Below are positions 24,001 through 37,000 of a stretch of 64,000 nucleotides of DNA, piece after piece. The DNA lies in the NCBI GenBank assembly GCA_916613615.1, contig OU744726.1, positions 66,418,987 to 66,482,986 of the forward strand, written 5' to 3'. The notes beneath the pieces are model-generated. The model saw nothing but the letters and a program-made list of their open reading frames with translations, ran no database searches and was not told where the DNA came from. Origin of the DNA: Steromphala cineraria (lineage: Eukaryota > Mollusca > Gastropoda > Trochida > Trochidae). The position numbers were made by a program, and so were the translations under genes. How positions within the stretch are numbered: position 1 is the stretch's first letter; each line of letters opens with the position of its first letter.

Positions 24001-27000
24001 TTTGACACTTAATGAATAAGTGTAAGGAACGATTCCCAGATTGTGAGGGGCTATGTGTGGGTCTTTGAGTCTTTATTAACAACATTGAGAGACGATTCCT
24101 AGATTGTGAGGGGCTTAGTACGCGACTTTGACACTTAATGAATAACTGTAAGGGACGATTCCCAGATTGTGAGGGTCTATGTGTGCGTCTTTGAGTCTTT
24201 ATTAACAATTTTGAGAGACGATTCCCAGATTGTGAGGGGCTTTGTACGCGACTTTGAGACGTAATGAATAACTGTATGGGACGATTCCCAGATTGTGAGG
24301 GGCTTTGTACGCGACTTTGAGTCTTACTGATCGACTTTGAGAGACGATTCTCAGATTGTGAAGGGCTTTGTACGCGACTTTGACACTTAATGAATAACTG
24401 TAAGGGACGATTCCCAGATTGTGAGGGGCTATGTGTGCGTCTTTGAGTCTTTATTAACAATTTTGAGAGACGATTCCTAGATTGTGAGGGGCTTTGTACG
24501 CGACTTTGAGACTTAATGAATAACTGTAAGGGACGATTCCCAGATTGCGAGGGGCTATGTGTGCCTCTTTGAGTCTTTATAAACAAATTTGAGAGACGAT
24601 TCCTAGATTGTGAGGGACTTTGTACGCGACTTTGACACTTAATGAATAACTGTAAGGGACGATTCCCAGATTGTGAGGGGCTTTGTACGCGACTTTGAGT
24701 CTTACTGATCAACTTTGAGAGACGATTCTCAGATTGTGAAAGGCTTTGTACGCGACTTTGACACTTAATGAATAACTGTAAGGGACGATTCCCAGATTGT
24801 GAGGGTCTATGTGTGCGTCTTTGAGTCTTTATTAACAATTTTGAGAGACGATTCCCAGATTGTGAGGGGCTTTGTACGCGACTTTGAGACGTAATGAATA
24901 ACTGTATGGGACGATTCCCAGATTGTGAGGGGCTTTGTACGCGACTTTGAGTCTTACTGATCGACTTTGAGAGACGATTCTCAGATTGTGAAGGGCTTTG
25001 TACGCGACTTTGACACTTAATGAATAACTGTAAGGGACGATTCCCAGATTGTGAGGGGCTATGTGTGCGTCTTTGAGTCTTTATTAACAATTTTGAGAGA
25101 CGATTCCTAGATTGTGAGGGACTTTGTACGCGACTTTGACACTTAATGAATAACTGTAAGGGACGATTCCCAGATTGTGAGGGGCTTTGTACGTGACTTT
25201 GAGTCTTACTGATCAACTTTGAGAGACGATTCTCAGATTGTGAAAGGCTTTGTACGCGACTTTGACATTTAATGAATAACTGTAAGGGACGATTCCCAGG
25301 TTGTGAGGGGCTATGAGTGCGTCTTTGAGTCTTTATTAACAATTTTGAGAGACGATTCCTAGATTGTGAGGGACTTTGTACGCGACTTTGACACTTAATG
25401 AATAAGTGTAAGGAACGATTCCCAGATTGTGAGGGGCTATGTGTGGGTCTTTGAGTCTTTATTAACAACATTGAGAGACGATTCCTAGATTGTGAGGGGC
25501 TTAGTACGCGACTTTGACACTTAATGAATAACTGTAAGGGACGATTCCCAGATTGTGAGGGTCTATGTGTGCGTCTTTGAGTCTTTATTAACAATTTTGA
25601 GAGACGATTCCCAGATTGTGAGGGGCTTTGTACGCGACTTTGAGACGTAATGAATAACTGTATGGGACGATTCCCAGATTGTGAGGGGCTTTGTACGCGA
25701 CTTTGAGTCTTACTGATCGACTTTGAGAGACGATTCTCAGATTGTGAAGGGCTTTGTACGCGACTTTGACACTTAATGAATAACTGTAAGGGACGATTCC
25801 CAGATTGTGAGGGGCTATGTGTGCGTCTTTGAGTCTTTATTAACAATTTTGAGAAACGATTCCTAGATTGTGAGGGGCTTTGTACGCGATTTTGAGACTT
25901 AATGAATAACTGTAAGGGACGATTCCCAGATTGCGAGGGGCTATGTGTGCGTCTTTGAGTCTTACTGTTCGACTTTGAGAGACGATTCTCAGATTGTGAA
26001 GGGCTTTGTACGCGACTTTGACACTTAATGAATAACTGTAAGGGACGATTCCCAGATTGTGAGGGGCTTTGAACGCGACTTTGACACTTAATGAATAACT
26101 GTAACGGACGATTCTCAGATTGTGAGGGGCTTTTAACGCGACTTTGAGTCTTACTGATCTACTTTGAGAGACGATTCCCAGATTGTGAAATGCTTTGTAC
26201 GCGACTTTGACACTAAATGAATAACTGTAAGGGACGATTCCCAGATTGTGAGGATCTATGTGTGCGTCTTTGAGTCTTTATTAACAATTTTGAGAGACGA
26301 TTCCTAGATTGTGAAGGGCTTTGTACGCGACTTTGAGACTTAATGACTAACTGTAAGGGACGATTCCCAGATTGTGAGGGGCTTTTTACGCGACTTTGAG
26401 TCTTACTGATCGACGTTGAGAGACGATTCCCAGATTGTGAAGGGCTTTGTACGCGACTTTGACACTTAATGAATAAGTGTAAGGAACGATTCCCAGATTG
26501 TGAGGGGCTATGTGTGGGTCTTTGAGTCTTTATTAACAATTTTGAGAGACGATTCTCAGATTGTGAGGGGCTTTGTACGCGACTTTGAGACTTAATGAAT
26601 AACTGTAAGGGACGATTCCCAGATTGTTAGGGGCTATGTGTGCGTCTTTGAGTCTTTATTAACAATTTTGAGAGAATTCCTAGATTGTGAGGGGCTTTGT
26701 ACGCGACTTTGACGCTTAATGAATAACTGTAAGGGCCGATTCCCAGATTGTGAGGGGCTTTTTACGCGACTTTGAGTCTTACTGATCTACTTTGAGAGAT
26801 GATTCTCAGATTGTGATGGGCTTTGTAAGCGACTTTGACATTTATTGAATAACTGTAAGGGACGATTCCCAGATTGTGAGGGGCTATGTGTGCATCTTTG
26901 AGTCTTTATTAACAATTTTGAGAGACGATTCCTAGATTGTGAAGGGCTTTGTACGCGACTTTGAGACGTAATGAATAACTGTAAGGGACAATTCCCAGAT

Positions 27001-27828
27001 TGTGAGTGGCTTTTAACCCGACTTTGAGTCCTACTGGTGGACTATGAGAGACGATTCCCAGATTGTGAGGGGCTTTGTACTCGACTTTGAGACTAAATGA
27101 ATAACTGTAAGGGACAATTCCCAGATTGTGAGTGGCTTTTAACCCGACTTTGAGTCCTACTGATCGACTTTGAGAGACGATTCCTAGATTGTGAGGGGCT
27201 TTGTACGCGACTTTGAGTCATACTGATCGACTTTGAGAGACGATTCTCAGATTGTGAGGGGCTTTGTACGTGACTTTGAGACTTAATGACTAACTGTAAG
27301 GGACGATTCCCAGATTGTGAGGGGCTTTGTACGCGACTTTGACACTTAATGAATAACTGTAAGGGACGATTCCCAGATTGTGAGGGGCTTTTAACACGAC
27401 TTTGAGTCCTCCTGGTGGACTATGAGAGACGATTCCCAGATTGTGAAGGGCTTTGTACGCGACTTTCGAGTCTTTATTAACAATTTTGAGAGACGATTCC
27501 TAGATTGTGAGGGGCTTTTTACGCGACTTTGAGTCATACTGATCGACTTTGAGAGACGATTCCCAGATTGTGAGGGGCTTTGTACGCGACTTTGAGTCTT
27601 TATTAACAATTTTGAGAGACGATTCCTAGATTGTGAGGGGCTTTTTACGCGACTTTGAGTCTTACTGATCAACTTTGAGAGACGATTCTCAGATTGTGAA
27701 GGGCTTTGTACGCGACTTTGACACTTAATGAATAACTGTAAGGGACGATTCCAAGATTGTGAGGGGCTATGTGTGCGTCTTTGAGTCTTTATTAACAACA
27801 TTGAGAGACGATTCCTAACATTCCTGCT
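18061..27828 (+). repeat. Left satellite array, 63-bp module
   Basis: About 155 modules of 63 bp, each with core ATTCCCAGATTGTGA or its variants ATTCCTAG and ATTCTCAG. Cores are followed by GGGGCTTTGTACGCGACTTT or GGGGCTATGTGTGCGTC types. The period was checked at 18178 to 18241 (63 bp). Module types recur in higher-order blocks: markers such as GAGACGTAATGAATAAC are spaced at multiples of 63 bp (378, 630, 756, 819, 882). One minus-strand frame is open for up to 1,386 codons (21686-25846), and others for 590 and 393 codons, because 63 is divisible by three. I do not consider these genes. Confidence 0.95.
23031..24668. repeat. 819-bp higher-order repeat, two copies
   Basis: Rare variants such as CCAGGTTGTGAGGGGCTATG and the neighbouring GAGTGCG occur at 23031 and again at 23850, exactly 819 bp (13 modules) apart, with near-identical sequence between. 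A third copy of the variant lies at 25299, 23 modules further. Outer limits are approximate. Confidence 0.7.
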
Positions 27829-29500
27829 GAACAAAGGTATTATACAATATCATACAAAATTAGTTGTGTTTGCTTTGTGCTGACAAAAAGTTAGATGGTG
27901 TTAAGTACTGTAGCTTAGTATGACCTATGATTGTAAGGTGGTTCTGTTAGATAGTAGTTCCCACATCAATGCGTTTTTTTGTTTAGAAGAGTGAGAAGAA
28001 TTCTCTCTATTTTCAGGTATTTATTTATTGTTGAATTTTGTTTAGATTTATCTGAAGTCATGTAGATTAAAGTATCAAAGTTTACTTATTGACGTTGCTT
28101 TCATTTCCTGAAAAATTCTTTTACGTATTTTATTTCATAATTCCATTCAATCATCAAATGCTGTCTATATAAATCGACCAGTAAAATGTAAAAACTTTCA
28201 CCTAGGATCTACATCGTCGCCAAAAAAGACCAATTGTAGTGTGTTAATCAGTCCTTTGTGCTATCAAGTAGAAGTGTTAAATCAATACGAACCGTGACAT
28301 ATTCAAAATGGACAAATATATATGTTTTGGTTTAGATGTGTGATCTAATGAAAAAATATGCTCTTGCTCCTATTGATGAGTTATAAAAATGTTGTTACAT
28401 TTTAACTGTTACTTTACAAAACTGTTATACAACATGCATGTATATGTGACATTTTATTTTGATTTGTAATGCAAAAAGGTTATATAAACAAGCAAGAATA
28501 CATTCATGATAGAAATATCGTACCGGTATGTGTATAATTTCCTCAAAAACGTGATATGGTGTTACTGTTAAGATAGCTAATGTTATTATTATGATATATT
28601 CGATTGGCTTCGGCGACAATCCATAAAATTGCATTCTTTTATATGCTTAGTTGAAGCTAAACTTAAAGATATCTTTTTAAAATATTAACACTTTAAACTG
28701 ATGAAATAGTTTTATCTATAAATAATAATGTATACGGTGTCATGTTATATAATTAGACCAGCCGTCTGACGGTTCTTCAGATGGTTATCACAACAATGTG
28801 TCACTGTGTCGCGTCCATGTCTGACTTGACTTGAGCTGCACAATCACACTAACTTCCTCTTTCTAATTGAATGTATATTCATTTCAAGTACATTTGTTGG
28901 CTGATTTGAGCAGCTGATTTAGACTCATTGGGGATTGATTAAACGTTAAGAACGTAACAATGCTATTGGTAAGGATTAATCAAGCATTTGCCACAGAGAT
29001 CACAAGATTACACAGACATGTAATTAAAAGATTATGACATTTCACATAGAAATGATCAAAATTTTATTCAAAATTTCAAAATAAGTTTCTCATAAATGAT
29101 ATAGTCAAATGTGAAGTCTTTGATCAAATACATGTATTGTTGGCACATGTCACTGCTCTATTGAACTGGCTTTTCTAAATTCCGCCAAATCAAGGTTCTT
29201 AAATTCAAATCCTAAAGAATATGAATTTGATGCATATCCATAATGATAACCAGTAAATGTCAAAGACGGTAAACAGAGTACAGTATTCCCAAGAAACTGC
29301 ACTGAAATTGTTTAGTACCAACAATTTATTTGTGCCTTAAAAATTGGCTCTTAAAAGGTATTTACTAAGCACTGAAAAAGTAATACAGACGGGCGTTAAT
29401 AATAATAAGGTTTACTGCTAACTATCCTTTCTATCAGACAATATATTTTCGATCATTGAATTCAATATTCTAAAATCTGTCTTTCAAAAGACACACAAGT
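27829..29500. other. Central spacer of the giant element, copy 1
   Basis: About 1.67 kb of AT-rich DNA without modules, between the last left-array core (27818) and the first right-array core (near 29515). The largest frame is 69 codons on the minus strand (28425-28634), with a hydrophobic stretch but no recognisable family. It includes a small CCGTCTGACGG palindrome near 28762. No transposase or RNA gene is seen. Confidence 0.75.
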
Positions 29501-31804
29501 AGCCGTTCACAATCCTTGGATTTTACCGGTATATTTAAATAGTTCTTGTTCTACAAAATATGCACACATTCCTTCACAACCTGGGAATCACCCAATACAC
29601 CATGTCGTGAACAAAGAAAATAGCTCACAGTCCTTTACAATATTGAAATGGACAACACCTCTCCGTCAGTTGGACATCATGACAAGCTAAGAGCCCTTCA
29701 CAATCTAGGAATTACCCCTATATTACATAAATTGAAGATAGAAACCCGCTCATAGTCCTTCACAATCTGGAAATAGACCATACTAACCCGTCAATTGGAC
29801 ACCAAGACCAGTTATGAGCCCTTCACAATCTAATAATCGTTCTCTATATTACATATATTGAAGATAGAAAACCGCTCATAGCCCTTCACAATCTCGGAAT
29901 GGACCATATTAACCCGTCAATTGGACACTAAGACCAGCTATGAGCCCTTCACAATCTAGAAATCGTTCTCTATATTGCACAAAATGAAGATAGATAATCG
30001 CTCACGGCCCTTAACAATCTGGGAATGGACTACACTAACCCGTCAATTGGACACTAAGACCGGCTTTGAGCCCTTCACAATCTAAGAATCGTTCAATCTC
30101 TATATTACATAAATTAAAGATAGAAAACCGCTCATAGCCCTTCACAATCTGGGAATGGACCATATTAACTCGTCAATTGGACACTAAGACCAGCTATGAG
30201 CCCTTCAAAATCTAGGAATCGTTCTCTATATTGCATAAAATGAAGATAGATAATCGCTCACGGCGCTTCACAATCTGGGAATGGACTACACTAACCCGTC
30301 AATTGGACACTAAGACCATGTAAGAGCCCCTCACAATCTAGGAATGTACCCCCATACTCCATAGACTGAAGAAAGAAAGTCGATAAGAGTCCATCACAAT
30401 CTGGGAATAGACTACACTGCCCCGTCAGAGGGACCCAAAGACCACGTAAGAGCCCCTCACAATCTAGGAATATACACTTATATTCCATGAAGATAGAAAG
30501 TCGCTAAGAGTCCATCACAATCTGGGAATAGACTACACTGCCCCGAGAGAGGGACCCCAAGACCATGTAAGAGCCCTTCACAATCTAGGAATGCACCCCC
30601 ATACTCAATGGATTCAAGATAGAAAGTCACTAAGAGTCCATCATAATCTGGGAATAGACTACACTGCCCCGTCAGAGGGACCCAAAGACCAACGTAAGAG
30701 CCCTTCACAATCCAGGAATATACCCCTATACACCATAGACTGTAGACAGAAAGTCGCTAAGAGTCCTTCACAATCTGGGAATAGACTACACAGCCCCATC
30801 AGAGGGACCCCAAGACCATGTAAGAGCCCCTCACAATCTAGGAATGTACCCCCATACTCCATAGACTGAAGATAGAAAGTCACTGAGAGTCCATCACAAT
30901 CTGGGAATAGACTACACTGCCCCGTCAGAGGGAACCCAAGACCATGTAAGAGCCCTTCACAATCTAGGAATGTACCCCTATACACCATAGACTGAAGATA
31001 GAAAGTCGCTAAGAGTCCATCACAATCTGGGAATAGACTACACTGCCCCGTCAGAGGGACCCCAAGACCGTGTAAGAGCCCCTCACAATCTAGAAAGGTA
31101 CCCCCATACTCCATAGACTGAAGATAGAAAGTCACTGAGAGTCCATCACAATCTGGGAATAGACAACACTGCCCCGTCAGAGGGAACCCAAGACCATGTA
31201 AGAGCCCTTCACAATCTAGGAATATACCCCTATACACCATAGCCTGAAGATAATACGTCACTGAGAGTCCATCACAATCTGGGAATAGACTACACATCCC
31301 CATCATAGGGACCCCAAGACCATGTAAGAGCCCCTCACAATCTAGGAATGTACCCCCATACTCAATAGATTAAAGATAGAAAGTCACTAGGAGTCCATCA
31401 CAATCTGGGAATAGACAACACTGCCCGTCAGAGGGACCCAAAGACCAACGTAAGAGCCCTTCACAATCCAGGAATATACCCCTATACACCATAGACTGAA
31501 GACAGAAAGTCGCTAAGAGTCCTTCACAATCTGGGAATAGACTACACAGCCCCATCAGAGGGACCCCAAGACCATGTAAGAGCCCCTCACAATCTAGGAA
31601 TGTACCCCCATACTCAATAGATTAAAGAAAGAAGGTCATTGAGAGTCCATCAAAATCTGGGAATAGACAACTCTGCCCCGTCATAGGGACCCCAAGACCA
31701 TGTAAGAGCCCCTCACAATCTAGGAATGTACCCCCATACTCCATAGACTGAAGATAGAAAGTCACTGAGAGTCCATCACAATCTGGGAATAGACTACACT
31801 GCCC
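29501..31804 (-). repeat. Right-type satellite array, first segment
   Basis: Modules of 63 bp with the core inverted (CACAATCTGGGAAT alternating with CACAATCTAGGAAT), forming 126-bp dimers. The first 0.8 kb next to the spacer is more diverged, with CCGTCAATTGGACAC instead of CCGTCAGAGGGACCC. This suggests an older array edge. Confidence 0.95.
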
Positions 31805-32339
31805 CTGTAAGGGACGATTCCCAGATTGTGAGGGGCTTTGTACGCGACTTTGACACTTAATGAATAACTGTAAGGGACGATTCCCAGATTGTGAGGGGCT
31901 TTTAACACGACTTTGAGTCCTCCTGGTGGACTATGAGAGACGATTCCCAGATTGTGAAGGGCTTTGTACGCGACTTTCGAGTCTTTATTAACAATTTTGA
32001 GAGACGATTCCTAGATTGTGAGGGGCTTTTTACGCGACTTTGAGTCATACTGATCGACTTTGAGAGACGATTCCCAGATTGTGAGGGGCTTTGTACGCGA
32101 CTTTGAGTCTTTATTAACAATTTTGAGAGACGATTCCTAGATTGTGAGGGGCTTTTTACGCGACTTTGAGTCTTACTGATCAACTTTGAGAGACGATTCT
32201 CAGATTGTGAAGGGCTTTGTACGCGACTTTGACACTTAATGAATAACTGTAAGGGACGATTCCAAGATTGTGAGGGGCTATGTGTGCGTCTTTGAGTCTT
32301 TATTAACAACATTGAGAGACGATTCCTAACATTCCTGCT
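31805..32339 (+). repeat. Left-type array fragment created by tandem duplication
   Basis: At 31804/31805 the right-type sequence ACTGCCCC jumps directly into left-type TGTAAGGGACGATTCC. The fragment matches 27294-27828 base for base apart from rare changes, at a constant offset of 4,511 bp. Confidence 0.9.
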
Positions 32340-34011
32340 GAACAAAGGTATTATACAATATCATACAAAATTAGTTGTGTTTGCTTTGTGCTGACAAAAA
32401 GTTAGATGGTGTTAAGTACTGTAGCTTAGTATGACCTATGATTGTAAGGTGGTTCTGTTAGATAGTAGTTCCCACATCAATGCGATTTTTTGTTTAGAAG
32501 AGTGAGAAGAATTCTCTCTATTTTCAGGTATTTATTTATTGTTGAATTTTGTTTAGATTTATCTGAAGTCATGTAGATTAAAGTATCAAAGTTTACTTAT
32601 TGACGTTGCTTTCATTTCCTGAAAAATTCTTTTACGTATTTTATTTCATAATTCCATTCAATCATCAAATGCTGTCTATATAAATCGACCAGTAAAATGT
32701 AAAAACTTTCACCTAGGATCTACATCGTCGCCAAAAAAGACCAATTGTAGTGTGTTAATCAGTCCTTTGTGCTATCAAGTAGAAGTGTTAAATCAATACG
32801 AACCGTGACATATTCAAAATGGACAAATATATATGTTTTGGTTTAGTTGTGTGATCTAATGAAAAAATATGCTCTTGCTCCTATTGATGAGTTATAAAAA
32901 TGTTGTTACATTTTAACTGTTACTTTACAAAACTGTTATACAACATGCATGTATATGTGACATTTTATTTTGATTTGTAATGCAAAAATGTTATATAAAC
33001 AAGCAAGAATACATTCATGATAGAAATATCGTACCGGTATGTGTATAATTTCCTCAAAAACGTGATATGGTGTTACTGTTAAGATAGCTAATGTTATTAT
33101 TATGATATATTCGATTGGTTTCGGCGACAATCCATAAAATTGCATTCTTTTATATGCTTAGTTGAAGCTAAACTTAAAGATATATTTTAAAAATATTAAC
33201 ACTTTAAACTGATGAAATAGTTTTATCTATAAATAATAATGTATACGGTGTCATGTTATATAATTAGACCAGCCGTCTGACGGTTCTTCAGATGGTTATC
33301 ACAACAACGTGTCACTGTGTCGCGTCCATGTCTGACTTGACTTGAGCTGCACAATCACACCAACTTCCTCTTTCTAATTGAATGTATATTCATTTCAAGT
33401 ACATTTGTTGGCTGATTTGAGCAGCTGATTTAGACTCATTGGGGATTGATTAAACGTTAAGAACGTAACAATGCTATTGGTAAGGATTAATCAAGCATTT
33501 GCCACAGAGATCACAAGATTACACAGACATGTAATTAAAAGATTATGACATTTCACATAGAAATGATCAAAATTTTATTCAAAATTTCAAAATAAGTTTC
33601 TCATAAATGATATAGTCAAATGTGAAGTCTTTGATCAAATACATGTATTGTTGGCACATGTCACTGCTCTATTGAACTGGCTTTTCTAAATTCCGCCAAA
33701 TCAAGGTTCTTAAATTCAAATCCTAAAGAATATGAATTTGATGCATATCCATAATGATAACCAGTAAATGTCAAAGACGGTAAACAGAGTACAGTATTCC
33801 CAAGAAACTGCACTGAAATTGTTTAGTACCAACAATTTATTTGTGCCTTAAAAATTGGCTCTTAAAAGGTATTTACTAAGCACTGAAAAAGTAATACAGA
33901 CGGGCGTTAATAATAATAAGGTTTACTGCTAACTATCCTTTCTATCAGACAATATATTTTCGATCATTGAATTCAATATTCTAAAATCTGTCTTTCAAAA
34001 GACACACAAGT
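32340..34011. other. Central spacer of the giant element, copy 2
   Basis: Second copy of 27829-29500, offset 4,511 bp, with only about ten single-base differences. Either a recent duplication or an unresolved haplotype in the assembly. Confidence 0.85.
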
Positions 34012-37000
34012 AGCCGTTCACAATCCTTGGATTTTACCGGTATATTTAAATAGTTCTTGTTCTACAAAATATGCACACATTCCTTCACAACCTGGGAATC
34101 ACCCAATACACCATGTCGTGAACAAAGAAAATAGCTCACAGTCCTTTACAATATTGAAATGGACAACACCTCTCCGTCAGTTGGACATCATGACAAGCTA
34201 AGAGCCCTTCACAATCTAGGAATTACCCCTATATTACATAAATTGAAGATAGAAACCCGCTCATAGTCCTTCACAATCTGGAAATAGACCATACTAACCC
34301 GTCAATTGGACACCAAGACCAGCTATGAGCCCTTCACAATCTAATAATCGTTCTCTATATTACATATATTGAAGATAGAAAACCGCTCATAGCCCTTCAC
34401 AATCTCGGAATGGACCATATTAACCCGTCAATTGGACACTAAGACCAGCTATGAGCCCTTCACAATCTAGAAATCGTTCTCTATATTGCACAAAATGAAG
34501 ATAGATAATCGCTCACGGCCCTTAACAATCTGGGAATGGACTACACTAACCCGTCAATTGGACACTAAGACCAGCTTTGAGCCCTTCACAATCTAAGAAT
34601 CGTTCAATCTCTATATTACATAAATTAAAGATAGAAAACCGCTCATAGCCCTTCACAATCTGGGAATGGACCATATTAACTCGTCAATTGGACACTAAGA
34701 CCAGCTATGAGCCCTTCAAAATCTAGGAATCGTTCTCTATATTGCATAAAATGAAGATAGATAATCGCTCACGGCGCTTCACAATCTGGGAATGGACTAC
34801 ACTAACCCGTCAATTGGACACTAAGACCATGTAAGAGCCCCTCACAATCTAGGAATGTACCCCCATACTCCATAGACTGAAGAAAGAAAGTCGATAAGAG
34901 TCCATCACAATCTGGGAATAGACTACACTGCCCCGTCAGAGGGACCCAAAGACCACGTAAGAGCCCCTCATAATCTAGGAATATACACTTATATTCCATG
35001 AAGATAGAAAGTCGCTAAGAGTCCATCACAATCTGGGAATAGACTACACTGCCCCGAGAGAGGGACCCCAAGACCATGTAAGAGCCCTTCACAATCTAGG
35101 AATGCACCCCCATACTCAATGGATTCAAGATAGAAAGTCACTAAGAGTCCATCATAATCTGGGAATAGACTACACTGCCCCGTCAGAGGGACCCAAAGAC
35201 CAACGTAAGAGCCCTTCACAATCCAGGAATATACCCCTATACACCATAGACTGTATACAGAAAGTCGCTAAGAGTCCTTCACAATCTGGGAATAGACTAC
35301 ACAGCCCCATCAGAGGGACCCCAAGACCATGTAAGAGCCCCTCACAATCTAGGAATGTACCCCCATACTCAATAGATTAAAGAAAGAAGGTCACTGAGAG
35401 TCCATCAAAATCTGGGAATAGACAACTCTGCCCCGTCATAGGGACCCCAAGACCATGTAAGAGCCCCTCACAATCTAGGAATGTACCCCCATACTCCATA
35501 GACTGAAGATAGAAAGTCACTGAGAGTCCATCACAATCTGGGAATAGACAACACTGCCCCGTCAGAGGGAACCCAAGACCATGTAAGAGCCCTTCACAAT
35601 CTAGGAATGTACCCCTATACACCATAGACTGAAGATAGAAAGTCGCTAAGAGTCCATCACAATCTGGGAATAGACTACACTGCCCCGTCAGAGGGACCCC
35701 AAGACCGTGTAAGAGCCCTTCACAATCCAGGAATATACCCCTATACACCATAGACTGAAGACAGAAAGTCACTGAGAGTCCATCACAATCTGGGAATAGA
35801 CAACACTGCCCCGTCAGAGGGAACCCAAGACCATGTAAGAGCCCTTCACAATCTAGGAATATACCCCTATACACCATAGCCTGAAGATAATACGTCACTG
35901 AGAGTCCATCACAATCTGGGAATAGACTACACATCCCCATCAGAGGGACCCCAAGACCATGTAAGAGCCCCTCACAATCTAGGAATGTACCCCCATACTC
36001 AATAGATTAAAGATAGAAAGTCACTAAGAGTCCATCACAATCTGGGAATAGACAACACTGCCCCGTCAGAGGGACCCAAAGACCAACGTAAGAGCCCTTC
36101 ACAATCCAGGAATATACCCCTATACACCATAGACTGAAGACAGAAAGTCGCTAAGAGTCCTTCACAATCTGGGAATAGACTACACAGCCCCATCAGAGGG
36201 ACCCCAAGACCATGTAAGAGCCCCTCACAATCTAGGAATGTACCCCCATACTCAATAGATTAAAGAAAGAAGGTCATTGAGAGTCCATCAAAATCTGGGA
36301 ATAGACAACTCTGCCCCGTCATAGGGACCCCAAGACCATGTAAGAGCCCCTCACAATCTAGGAATGTACCCCCATACTCCATAGACTGAAGATAGAAAGT
36401 CACTGAGAGTCCATCACAATCTGGGAATAGACTACACTGCCCCGTCAGAGGGAACCAAAGACCATGTAAGAGCCCTTCACAATCTAGGAATGTACCCCTA
36501 TACACCATAGACTGAAGATAGAAAGTCGCTAAGAGTCCATCACAATCTGGGAATAGACTACACTGCCCCGTCAGAGGGACCCCAAGACCGTGTAAGAGCC
36601 CCTCACAATCTAGAAAGGTACCCCCATACTCCATAGACTGAAGATAGAAAGTCACTGAGAGTCCATCACAATCTGGGAATAGACAACACTGCCCCGTCAG
36701 AGGGAACCCAAGACCATGTAAGAGCGCTTCACAATCTAGGAATATACCCCTATACACCATAGCCTGAAGATAATACGTCACTGAGAGTCCATCACAATCT
36801 GGGAATAGACTACACAGCCCCATCAGAGGGACCCCAAGACCATGTAAGAGCCCTTCACAATCTAGGAATGTACCCCCATACTCCATAGACTGAAGATAGA
36901 AAGTCACTGAGAGTCCATCACAATCTGGGAATAGACTACACTGCCCCGTCAGAGGGAACCCAAGACCATGTAAGAGCCCTTCACAATCTAGGAATGTACC

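Noticed and set aside
18157..25846. Giant minus-strand proteins of 590, 393 and 1,386 residues
   Set aside because: They are translations of a 63-bp tandem repeat. Length divisible by three and one stop-free frame suffice; breaks between them are single indels in the array. No promoter, start context or independent motif.
28425..28634. 69-residue hydrophobic protein in the spacer (and 32936-33145)
   Set aside because: Present in both spacer copies only because the spacer is duplicated. AT-rich chance frame without homology or start context.
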